Assembly: GCA_049297395.1 (NCBI GenBank)
Contig: JBAQUG010000489.1
Span: 1-5,453 of the forward strand
Direction: 5' to 3'
DNA: 5,453 nt
DNA from: GWF2-50-93 sp049297395
Lineage (GTDB): Bacteria > Verrucomicrobiota > Lentisphaeria > Victivallales > GWF2-50-93
A model generated the notes under the pieces. It saw nothing but the letters and a program-made list of their open reading frames with translations. It had not been told where the DNA came from and did no database searches. How positions within the stretch are numbered: position 1 is the stretch's first letter; every line of letters begins with the position of its first letter. Shown in pieces: positions 1 through 5,452 of the stretch. The translations under genes and the position numbers were made by a program.

Positions 1-472
1 TCCTTGTACTGGCCAGAAACTTCCCGTCCGCGGAGAGGTGGAAAAGATCCATGACAAGGGCGGCATACTTGCTCCGGTCGCCGGTTTCAGGAAGCAAGCC
101 CGATGCCTTGTGTGAGAAAGATATTTCATATTCGCATCCAGGCCTGAGCTCGAACGGCGTCGAACCGACAAGAGCGTAGTCACCATTTCCATCCGCAAGT
201 CCGTGCCCCTCCATTTTCACGCAGCGTTTTCCTTCGTCGCCGCCTACTGAGACCGTCACGCCTCGCTTCGACAGGACAGTTCCCTCCGCAGGAATTGCCT
301 GACCGTCTTCCAAGCTCCAGCCAGTAATCTTGCCGTCGGCGATCTCTTTGAAATCCGGGTTCGCTATCAAGCCCGCCTGAAGAGTCGCTGCTGTCAGACA
401 CATGGCGGCGGCCACAAGACCAAAAGACAATAGTTTGTTTCTCGGAGGCTGCATTCTTGAAATATTTCCCAT
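1..472 (-). CDS. Exported protein with N-terminal carbohydrate-binding-like domain (3' part outside window)
   Basis: The frame is open for 157 codons from the ATG at 472 to the left edge, so only the N-terminal part is present. Residues 11-33 form a Sec signal peptide: basic RNKLL, a hydrophobic stretch (LSFGLVAAAMCLTAATL) and a probable cleavage after LQA (residue 33). The mature part starts GLIANPDFKEIADGKITGW, the pattern that opens many beta-sandwich carbohydrate-binding modules (N-x-x-F-E/K...DG...GW). A later segment (STPFELRPGCEYEISFSHKA, about residues 105-124) fits the same fold. The start at 472 is chosen because a GGGAG ribosome site (485-481) lies 8 bases upstream. An overlapping frame starting at 479 has only one base of spacing, lacks a signal peptide, reads as arginine-rich nonsense and stops at 180. 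The gene follows the GH20 gene with a 90-base gap, so it could be a secreted glycosidase or other polysaccharide-active protein. The catalytic part is not visible. Confidence 0.8.
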   Translation of the reverse strand, partial: MGNISRMQPPRNKLLSFGLVAAAMCLTAATLQAGLIANPDFKEIADGKITGWSLEDGQAIPAEGTVLSKRGVTVSVGGDEGKRCVKMEGHGLADGNGDYALVGSTPFELRPGCEYEISFSHKASGLLPETGDRSKYAALVMDLFHLSADGKFLASTR

Positions 473-480
473 TTTTCATT

Positions 481-485
481 CTCCC
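481..485 (-). promoter_or_regulatory. Ribosome binding site deciding the exported-protein start
   Basis: Read on the minus strand, AAAGGGAG ends 8 bases before the ATG at 472 but only one base before the ATG at 479. This spacing, with the signal peptide found only in the 472 frame, selects 472 as the start. Confidence 0.65.
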
Positions 486-520
486 TTTATTTTAATTGTA
501 TAGAAAATTGTATTTTAAGT

Positions 521-541
521 ACACAGGCAAGATGCCTGTGT
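521..541. repeat. Perfect 9-bp hairpin between GH20 and exported-protein genes
   Basis: ACACAGGCA (521-529), loop AGA, then TGCCTGTGT (533-541) is a perfect inverted repeat in the gap between the stop of the GH20 gene (563) and the next start (472). Neither side carries a run of T, so it is not a canonical Rho-independent terminator. It could attenuate transcription, protect the end of the upstream mRNA, or be a copy of a dispersed short palindrome. The AT-rich stretch 481-520 beyond it contains two TACAAT-like hexamers on the minus strand, but no convincing -35 partner, so no promoter is called. Confidence 0.55.
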
Positions 542-562
542 TACATTTACTCAATTCAGCAA

Positions 563-2866
563 TTATTTTAGGCCGGGATAAGCGACATAGGGCGCCATCT
601 CCAGGATTACAGAGCTTTTTTTCGCGCTCGTTTCAGGACAATGGAACGCGAGCCATGTGTCAGGCTCGCCTATGAGAATGGCACGGCTGTCATCGCGAAG
701 CAGATGCGCGGCATTGAGGACTTTTCCTTCTGTCCCAGCTATCTTTATCGGAAACCATTCTTCCTGCCAGCCAACGATCCTGACGTTCTGGATTGCCGAT
801 GCTCCGACCCTGCTGACAGTAATCCGTATGAATTTAGGCGTCCTGGCAACTGGAAGAGCCACCACTTCCCTGTATGCCTCAGTTCCGCAATCACGGGTAA
901 CCGCTATGTTCTTCCACTGAACCCCATTATCAGATGCATCTACTTCAACCCGGCGGTAATTGCAGTCTATCTCGGCATATTCGATGGCAAGCCAGTATCT
1001 TCCGAGTTTGTTCGGAGCTTTGCGATAATCGCACAAAAAACTTTCAATGATTTCAATGAAACCATCAAGTTTTCCAGGCATCTTTTCGAAAACGCCGATA
1101 TTATGGCGCATAGGAATATCGTTCCGTTCCCGCTTCCAGAACCTGTTGAATTCGGCAATGTTCGCTTTTAATTCTGAACGCAGGGTGCGAAGTTCGCAGA
1201 GGCGGACATTCAATGAATCGACAAGATGTTCCGCTCCGGGACTGTCCAGCAGCTGGCGGATGGCTACGACTGTTTCGTTGACCGCGATGTTCAAAATCTC
1301 AGAATAGGCCGTTCTGGCAAAGTTCAATCGGATGGAACTCATCGTGGACTTGTTCCGTTTCACCATCCCTTCCGCGATTCTGGCATTGACGAGCGAATGG
1401 CGCAACCTGTGAGACAGGTCAAATGATTTTTCACTGAGCTCGTGCTTGATCATGGATATTGGATTTGTAGAATCATTCCCTTGATCGCTGTAGTTCGGCA
1501 AAGACTGCAGGATACTGGAAGATACATTCTCATCCTTGACACCAAACCAGACGCCCGCAAGGCTTTTCGAAAATTCCTGGAGCGGCGCCGGTGTCCTGGC
1601 CCAGGAGACTTCGGCACCATAGGCAAAACCAGACAGGCATTCATCAAGGAATTTATGGCACAGCCCCCAGGTTGTAAAATGGAACCCCCTGATCGGATAA
1701 GGATCGCAGTAGCGCCGGTATGAATTTATGTTTTCAAGCTGTGTCGATGGACAGGCCACCATCTGGAATCCATTTTCCCGCGCAATCCATTTTCCAGGAT
1801 CGGTGGCTATGTGGTTCAATTCGCAGTAGCGCCTCCTCGATGGAACATGTCCGTATTCCCAGTCGAAAAGGACAACGTCCCTGGGAATATCCTTGATGAT
1901 TTCAGGGAACCAATAGATGATGTCGTTCCAGATGCCGATCTTTTTCCCTGCCTCGCCTGCCGTTTCCCGCAGGAAGAGCAAGTGTTCAAGAAAGACTTTT
2001 CCTTCTCCATCCTTTCTGGCCTTTTTCCGGCAGAGCGGACAACTGGCAAAATTCCAGCACTCATCCATGCCTACATGCAGGAATTCACTGGATGATACTT
2101 CTCCCCATTCCAGGATCATGCCGCGGAGAAGCTCCCTTGCTTCCGGAAGGCTGGCGCAAATAGTGGCGCTGGCATCGCCAAGCCAAGGTCTTACGGCCTT
2201 GCCTTCCCTTCCCTCGGAAAGATGTTTATATTTCTTGTGGTTCAGGAAGTTCTCCATATGCCCGTAACAATTCATCATCGGGTATACTTCGACTCCCCAT
2301 AAGCGCCCGAATTGATCAACTTCCCTGTATGAGTCCGCATCAAGCGCTCCAACAGGGGCGATACCAGGACATGCCCGGTACGCATAGGCGTCCTCAAGAT
2401 AGAGCCCAAGCCTGTTCATTTTAAAAACAGCCATGCGGACAATCCATTTCTTGATGGTATCGAGGGTTTCCGGCTGGCGTGCAAGGTCGAGCTGGAAACT
2501 TCGGAAGGGGTAGAGTGGAGCATCTTCGATCATGGAAACAGGGACACAATCTCCTTTATCGGCCAGTATTTGAAAGGCTGTTGCAAATCCATATAGGAGC
2601 CCGTTCCGGTCATTTGCCTTGATGTGGATCCCGTTTTGCGAGGATCGCAGTTCATATGCTTCCGGCACAGACAAACCAGAAATAGAAGGAATATCGCATT
2701 TGCGCGGCCGGTCTGAAATCACCATCCAGCAACCATCTTCTTCGGAAGCATTGACGACCTTCATATTCTTGAATCCGTAGAAGCGGGACAGACCTTCCAT
2801 CCATTTTCGAACATTTGTTCCAAGCTTTTCCGGCACGTGGACTACGTTCAGCCGGTTCTTCGGCAT
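563..2866 (-). CDS. GH20-type beta-N-acetylhexosaminidase-like protein, no signal peptide (767 aa)
   Basis: Predicted to release terminal beta-linked N-acetylhexosamine by the substrate-assisted GH20 mechanism. Residues 71-102 (YELRSSQNGIHIKANDRNGL, then GLLYGFATAFQIL) match the alpha/beta domain that precedes the barrel in GH20. The barrel opens with EDAPLYPFRSFQLDLAR (114-130). The catalytic pair is in HVGMDE: D268 would orient the acetamido group and E269 act as the acid/base. C270, C276 and C279 follow closely. Residues about 612-705 resemble an F5/8-type (discoidin-like) beta-sandwich. There is no signal peptide, so it is probably cytoplasmic. The frame extends 33 codons upstream to an ATG at 2965 (800 aa), with other in-frame ATGs at 2950, 2929 and 2917. 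I prefer 2866 because GAGGAG at 2877-2872 ends 5 bases before it and the extra residues look non-conserved. Family is fairly sure; exact substrate is unknown. Confidence 0.85.
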   Translation of the reverse strand: MPKNRLNVVHVPEKLGTNVRKWMEGLSRFYGFKNMKVVNASEEDGCWMVISDRPRKCDIPSISGLSVPEAYELRSSQNGIHIKANDRNGLLYGFATAFQILADKGDCVPVSMIEDAPLYPFRSFQLDLARQPETLDTIKKWIVRMAVFKMNRLGLYLEDAYAYRACPGIAPVGALDADSYREVDQFGRLWGVEVYPMMNCYGHMENFLNHKKYKHLSEGREGKAVRPWLGDASATICASLPEARELLRGMILEWGEVSSSEFLHVGMDECWNFASCPLCRKKARKDGEGKVFLEHLLFLRETAGEAGKKIGIWNDIIYWFPEIIKDIPRDVVLFDWEYGHVPSRRRYCELNHIATDPGKWIARENGFQMVACPSTQLENINSYRRYCDPYPIRGFHFTTWGLCHKFLDECLSGFAYGAEVSWARTPAPLQEFSKSLAGVWFGVKDENVSSSILQSLPNYSDQGNDSTNPISMIKHELSEKSFDLSHRLRHSLVNARIAEGMVKRNKSTMSSIRLNFARTAYSEILNIAVNETVVAIRQLLDSPGAEHLVDSLNVRLCELRTLRSELKANIAEFNRFWKRERNDIPMRHNIGVFEKMPGKLDGFIEIIESFLCDYRKAPNKLGRYWLAIEYAEIDCNYRRVEVDASDNGVQWKNIAVTRDCGTEAYREVVALPVARTPKFIRITVSRVGASAIQNVRIVGWQEEWFPIKIAGTEGKVLNAAHLLRDDSRAILIGEPDTWLAFHCPETSAKKSSVILEMAPYVAYPGLK

Positions 2867-2871
2867 TCCCT

Positions 2872-2877
2872 CTCCTC
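2872..2877 (-). promoter_or_regulatory. Strong ribosome binding site for the GH20 gene
   Basis: GAGGAG on the minus strand lies 5 bases from the ATG at 2866. The upstream ATG at 2965 has AAGGT directly abutting it with no spacer. The ATG at 2929 does have AAAGGTG close by, so a longer product cannot be excluded. Confidence 0.6.
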
Positions 2878-2987
2878 TACTTCCACTGGTTTTTGCCGCT
2901 GAAGGTAATATTTTCATGCTTTTATACATTTCACCTTTCTGATTTGCCATTTTATTTCCCGCCATACCTTCGAAGGCTTATAATTTC

Positions 2988-3647
2988 TCATGGCGTCCAT
3001 TTCCAACTCTCCAAAATGTTCTGGCGCGACTCCCATCCCGCATGTCCGTCAAGGAAAAGGATGTTTAGTCCGATATTGTGCCAGAATCCACCCCTAGCAG
3101 CGATGTCCTGTACTCCAGACCATGAGCGGCTCCATGGATAGCCATAGTTTAGTCCGGGCACTCTCTGATTATCCGCGAACCAGGGATTTGTTGAGTGTGA
3201 TGGAATACGGGACACATTGAAGCGATGGCTTGTTGAGGCTGGAGATTGATAATAAAGTTCCGCATTGACCAGGTAGGTGGAACTAGATGCATCATTTTTG
3301 ACGAAAGACTCCCTGTCGGAATTGGACGGGCATTGCATCTTATAGAAATCGAAGTAACCGCCGTAGAACAAGTCATACCAGGCGAAGGCATTTGTGCTGC
3401 CAAGATCGGAGTGCGGCAGCCAGCCGTTATAATCAATGTTATAGTTGTTGCCCGCCGTACCCAGTTGCTTCATATTGTTGATGCATGCAATCTTGCTGGC
3501 AGCCCCCTTCGCGTTCTTCAAGGCGGGCAGCAGCATCGCCGCGAGAATTGCGATGATCGCGATGACGATCAGGAGCTCTATGAGAGTAAAATATTTTCCT
3601 GCCGGAAATATTTTACTTCCTGTAGATTGTAATCCTATGTTTTTCAT
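2988..3647 (-). CDS. Pseudopilin-like protein with prepilin cleavage/methylation motif and H-x9-DG C-terminus (219 aa)
   Basis: The N-terminus is a type II secretion/type IV pilin signal: a 19-residue leader, then FTLIELLIVIAIIAIL from F20 with the conserved Glu at +5 (E24), running on as AAMLLPAL. Residue -1 is Tyr, not the usual Gly, as is common in Lentisphaerota members of this family. A conserved-type segment follows (KIACINNMKQLG, then YNIDYNGWLP), and near the C-terminus HNIGLNILFLDG gives H-x9-DG. The protein should be anchored in the inner membrane by its hydrophobic helix, with a soluble domain outside. These proteins occur in dozens to hundreds of copies in such genomes, often beside glycan-degradation genes, and their exact role is unknown. 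The start is well supported: GGAGGAG at 3659-3653 ends 5 bases before the ATG. The gene precedes the GH20 gene with 121 bases between stop and preferred start and no visible terminator, so co-transcription is likely. Confidence 0.88.
   Translation of the reverse strand: MKNIGLQSTGSKIFPAGKYFTLIELLIVIAIIAILAAMLLPALKNAKGAASKIACINNMKQLGTAGNNYNIDYNGWLPHSDLGSTNAFAWYDLFYGGYFDFYKMQCPSNSDRESFVKNDASSSTYLVNAELYYQSPASTSHRFNVSRIPSHSTNPWFADNQRVPGLNYGYPWSRSWSGVQDIAARGGFWHNIGLNILFLDGHAGWESRQNILESWKWTP
3586..3616. repeat. Perfect inverted repeat inside the pseudopilin leader codons
   Basis: GTAAAATATTT (3586-3596) and AAATATTTTAC (3606-3616) are exact reverse complements separated by 9 bases, with one further A-T pair outside (3585/3617). 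The repeat covers codons 11-21 of the pseudopilin, including the leader cleavage site, so its arms encode the near-mirrored KIF and KYF on either side of PAG. In the mRNA it could form a hairpin about 30 bases after the start codon. Confidence 0.75.
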
Positions 3648-3652
3648 GTGAT

Positions 3653-3659
3653 CTCCTCC
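3653..3659 (-). promoter_or_regulatory. Ribosome binding site of the pseudopilin gene
   Basis: GGAGGAG on the minus strand, with a 5-base spacer (ATCAC) to the ATG at 3647. This is near-perfect complementarity to the 16S rRNA tail and contrasts with the regulator gene, which has none. Confidence 0.8.
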
Positions 3660-3699
3660 ATGTTAAATTTGAGTGATCCGCTATTTTCATATGAACCAA

Positions 3700-3721
3700 T
3701 TGCAAAACTCACGTTTTGCAA
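3700..3721. promoter_or_regulatory. 22-bp dyad, probable operator of the pseudopilin-GH20 unit
   Basis: TTGCAAAAC (3700-3708), spacer TCAC, GTTTTGCAA (3713-3721): 9-bp arms without a mismatch. It lies 53-74 bases upstream of the pseudopilin ATG, where a repressor or activator would bind. Its size and symmetry suit a dimeric GntR- or LacI-type regulator, and such a gene is the immediate upstream neighbour. The arm also supplies a TTGCAA that could serve as a -35 element on the minus strand, but I see no good -10 at the right distance, so no promoter is called. Confidence 0.5.
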
Positions 3722-3802
3722 GAATTCAGAAGTCAGAATATAGAATTCAGAATGAAATTCGAACTCAAATCCAAATTTATTCTGAATCCTGACTCCTTCT
3801 TT

Positions 3803-3890
3803 GAAACTTGCTTTGAGTAGCTTGCGACATCATTGGCGCAATCGGCCTCTTTGTCTTTTGCGCTCGGAGATCGCAAACTACTTAAGTTTC
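3803..3890. repeat. Long imperfect inverted repeat with nested inner stem
   Basis: Outer pairing is GAAACTT (3803-3809) with AAGTTTC (3884-3890), AGTAG (3816-3820) with CTACT (3878-3882), and TTGCGA (3822-3827) with TCGCAA (3871-3876), giving 18 pairs broken by one 6-to-1 asymmetric loop and one mismatch. An inner stem, GCGCAA (3836-3841) with TTGCGC (3858-3863), lies inside. It has no T-run, and it lies beyond the regulator's terminator, so it could be a structured RNA, a REP-like element or a decayed mobile element. Confidence 0.45.
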
Positions 3891-3895
3891 ACACT

Positions 3896-3918
3896 GATAA
3901 AACTGCGGTCACCGCAGT
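3896..3918 (-). terminator. Compact Rho-independent-type terminator of the regulator gene
   Basis: On the minus strand ACTGCGG, TGA, CCGCAGT (3918-3902) forms a 7-bp GC-rich stem with a 3-base loop, followed by TTTTATC (3902-3896). It lies about 30 bases beyond the regulator's stop codon (3948-3950). On the plus strand no T-run follows, so the orientation agrees with terminating the regulator. The T-run is short, so efficiency is uncertain. If it works, the pseudopilin unit needs its own promoter. Confidence 0.55.
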
Positions 3919-3947
3919 AGGCCGCTGAATTCTGACTACTTTTGAAA

Positions 3948-5084
3948 TTACCTCATATACATTTTAGACTCCACCGACCCCGAATTATCGACCACCGTAA
4001 ACGGGATGCTGATGGAAGGGGAGTCCTGCCTTTTCACACGCCGCACCAGCTGTGCCAGCAAGGCATCCGCCACCGCACCCACGTCCAACTCCATCCACAC
4101 TGACGGAAATGGGCAGAGTGGTTCAATTCCTTTGCTGCGGTGGAACGCCGTTTTCAACTGCGAGGGAACTTTCACGCCGAGTTCGAGAATCGCCGACACC
4201 ACGCCGCGCACAATCACATCCGGCCAGACAAGGAGACCTTCAGGGCGGCGGCGGAGAGACCAAAGCTGGTGGAACCGTTCATAACCATAAAGAGTCGTGG
4301 GATTTTTCGGTTTGTCAGGGTACAGCATCCACTCAGGTCTTGTCTCCAATCCCTGCCTCGCGCATTCTGAAGCGAAAAAACTCCCTTCCTTAAACCGTCC
4401 GGTTACTGCTGTACCGTCTGTATTGCCAAGAAAGTACTCCGATGCCGCAACTGTTCCGACGGTCCGGCATCCGGCTTCACGCAACTTGCCGATGGCAAGG
4501 CTTATCATCTGTCTGTTGTCGGCACTGACACATCCTTCTCCTCCGGCGGAGCCCAGGAAGGAAGATGCCACAGGCAACTCCTTGAGCCACGAGATGTTCG
4601 TGGTGTTCCCCCATGGGATGATCAGGCCCTGCACCTCATTCGCCAGGATCGCCTTCAGCATCTCTGGCAACGGCTTGTCCTGTTCCGGCTCCGGACGATA
4701 GTCAACCCACAGCTTAAATCCTATCTTCTGCTTCTCGATGCGTGTCCGCAGTTCCTGATAGAGCCGATGGTAAAAGCCAGCCTCCGCCGATCCCATGAAG
4801 TCGCTGCCAAAGTAGATCCCGACGGTATCCAACGTCCGTTTCCCGCTGGCGACAACAGTACCGAAGCGACGACGGCGCTCGAGCAAGCCCTCGGCGACCA
4901 ATGGCGTCAAAGCTGTCTGGGCTGTGAAATAGCTTGTCTTCCATTTCTTCGCAATCTCGTGGATCGTGGGAAGCCGGGCACCCTGCGGGAACTCCCCCTT
5001 TATGATTGAAAGTCGGAGGCTCTCGCTGATCTGGCGATGCAGCGGGCTGTAGGAAACGGAATTATCATATATATGCTTATTCAT
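3948..5084 (-). CDS. GntR-family transcriptional regulator with LacI-type sugar-sensing domain (378 aa)
   Basis: A cytoplasmic DNA-binding regulator of the mixed AraR-like architecture. Residues about 12-79 form a GntR winged helix: PLHRQISESLRLSIIKGEF, then GARLPTIHEIAKKWKTS with the recognition-helix region, ending EGLLERRRRFGTVV. Residues about 86-375 resemble the periplasmic-binding-protein-like sensor of LacI regulators: a first strand TVGIYFGSDF, QGLIIPW about 155, ASSFLGSAGGEGCVSADNRQ about 193-210, RPEGLLVWPDVIVRG, and a C-terminal ELDVGAVADALLAQLV dimer-side helix. The length is normal for the family. The winged helix begins at residue 12, so the ATG at 5084 must be the start even though it has no ribosome binding site. 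A consensus promoter lies immediately upstream. The neighbours suggest that it responds to a sugar released from the glycan attacked by the GH20 and exported proteins; the ligand is unknown. Confidence 0.88.
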   Translation of the reverse strand: MNKHIYDNSVSYSPLHRQISESLRLSIIKGEFPQGARLPTIHEIAKKWKTSYFTAQTALTPLVAEGLLERRRRFGTVVASGKRTLDTVGIYFGSDFMGSAEAGFYHRLYQELRTRIEKQKIGFKLWVDYRPEPEQDKPLPEMLKAILANEVQGLIIPWGNTTNISWLKELPVASSFLGSAGGEGCVSADNRQMISLAIGKLREAGCRTVGTVAASEYFLGNTDGTAVTGRFKEGSFFASECARQGLETRPEWMLYPDKPKNPTTLYGYERFHQLWSLRRRPEGLLVWPDVIVRGVVSAILELGVKVPSQLKTAFHRSKGIEPLCPFPSVWMELDVGAVADALLAQLVRRVKRQDSPSISIPFTVVDNSGSVESKMYMR

Positions 5085-5094
5085 ATAAATGAAT
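5066..5094. promoter_or_regulatory. Possible autoregulatory operator overlapping the regulator start
   Basis: Two AT-rich dyads lie at the start codon: ATTCAT, ATAA, ATGAAT (5079-5094), which overlaps the -10 hexamer and the ATG, and CATATATATG (5066-5075), a perfect 10-bp palindrome within codons 4-7. The placement would suit autorepression, but AT-rich palindromes arise easily by chance and they do not resemble the dyad at 3700-3721. Confidence 0.3.
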
Positions 5095-5121
5095 TATATC
5101 CCATGCGTCCCAGTATGTCAA
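5093..5121 (-). promoter_or_regulatory. Consensus sigma-70 promoter of the regulator gene
   Basis: On the minus strand TTGACA (5121-5116), a 17-base spacer, then TATAAT (5098-5093): both hexamers are perfect consensus at the optimal spacing. Transcription should start 6-9 bases past the -10, at about 5087-5084, and the start codon occupies 5084-5082. The transcript would therefore have no leader or only 1-3 bases, which agrees with the absence of a Shine-Dalgarno sequence. Confidence 0.8.
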
Positions 5122-5354
5122 GGGGGGAGTAAAAGTTTTTCCCGCATATTTTTCCAGCCATGCGGCAACGACACAGGCTTTCCTAGGATTGTATTGGATA
5201 TGGTCAGGTTAAGAGGGTGTCGAACTTAATGTCTTCGCCAGCAAATACCCAAGTTATCTTTTAGCGGACCCAGAGGGTCTACAATCCCCTGCCAGCTTGA
5301 CTGGCAGGAAATAAAGATTGCCAGCTATATTGCATTCGACTGCACAAACACCAG
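5122..5354. other. Gene-poor spacer with small hairpins and a start-less reading frame
   Basis: No intact gene is visible here. On the plus strand, 5213-5314 is open for 33 codons between two stops and reads EGVELNVFASKYPSYLL, then ADPEGLQSPASLTGRK. It has no ATG, so it may be a gene-tail relic or simply the readout of a conserved repeat. GACCC, AGA, GGGTC (5267-5279) forms a small hairpin inside this stretch. Confidence 0.4.
5288..5308. repeat. Perfect 8-bp hairpin CCTGCCAG / CTGGCAGG
   Basis: CCTGCCAG (5288-5295), loop CTTGA, CTGGCAGG (5301-5308). TGCCAGCT also recurs in part at 5319-5326, and CCTGCCAG again at 5446-5453. No T-run follows on either strand. It lies 46 bases from the larger hairpin at 5355-5403 and may belong to the same repeated intergenic element. 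Confidence 0.5.
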
Positions 5355-5403
5355 GCCCCGCCTTCGCGTCCGGCGGTTGCACCGCCGGCTGCGAAGGCGG
5401 GGC
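5355..5403. repeat. Large GC-rich two-part hairpin (REP-like or mRNA 3'-end structure)
   Basis: GCCCCGCCTTCGC (5355-5367) pairs exactly with GCGAAGGCGGGGC (5391-5403). Inside, after a two-base internal junction (GT opposite CT), CCGGCGG (5370-5376) pairs with CCGCCGG (5382-5388) around a TTGCA loop. The 49-base structure has 20 Watson-Crick pairs. There is no T-run on either side, so it is not a standard terminator. It begins one base after a candidate stop codon of a minus-strand gene (5405-5407), so it could protect that mRNA's 3' end or be a REP-type palindrome inserted there. Confidence 0.7.
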
Positions 5404-5404
5404 G

Positions 5405-5452
5405 TCAGAGTTGTTCTCCACTTATAGCCTGGAAAATCTCCCGCTCCTGCCA
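5405..5452 (-). CDS. Possible C-terminal end of a gene cut by the right edge
   Basis: On the minus strand one frame enters from the right edge and reads WQEREIFQAISGEQL before a TGA at 5407-5405. The composition is that of an ordinary protein end, and the stop sits one base before the large hairpin, a natural gene-end position. A second frame stays open longer (to 5325), but passes through the palindrome as an arginine-rich string, which looks spurious. Fifteen residues are too few to identify a family. Confidence 0.3.
   Translation of the reverse strand, partial: WQEREIFQAISGEQL

Larger units (their letters stand above)
3721..3937. repeat. Repeat-rich spacer with GAATTCAGAA-type direct and inverted repeats
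   Basis: AGAATTCAGAA occurs twice at 21-base spacing (3721-3731 and 3742-3752), with AGTCAGAAT between (3731-3739). Inverted versions follow: ATTCTGAATCCTGACT at 3779-3794 and CTGAATTCTGACT at 3925-3937. The block therefore begins and ends with inverted copies of AGTCAGAAT. It may be a degenerate miniature element or an expanded intergenic repeat. It contains no reading frame of note. Confidence 0.45.

Noticed and set aside
641..1171. Plus-strand open frame of 176 codons inside the GH20 gene
   Set aside because: It is antisense to a well-supported enzyme gene, shows no recognisable motif or ribosome site, and is best explained as a shadow of the coding frame. The same applies to the other antisense frames within 657-2267.
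2967..2976. CCTTCGAAGG palindrome between pseudopilin and GH20 genes
   Set aside because: It is a 10-bp palindrome with no loop, T-run or link to a promoter; this length is expected by chance in a window of this size and strand composition.
3246..3632. Plus-strand frame of 128 codons opposite the pseudopilin gene
   Set aside because: It mirrors the pseudopilin coding sequence, including its hydrophobic helix read backwards, and has no supporting start signal or family pattern.
3721..3937. CRISPR array
   Set aside because: The repeats are short (9-11 bases), irregularly spaced, partly inverted and without unique spacers of constant size.
4006..4701. Plus-strand frames opposite the regulator gene
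   Set aside because: They are Pro/Arg/Ser-rich, overlap one another in different frames and lie entirely within the regulator, whose domains are clear.
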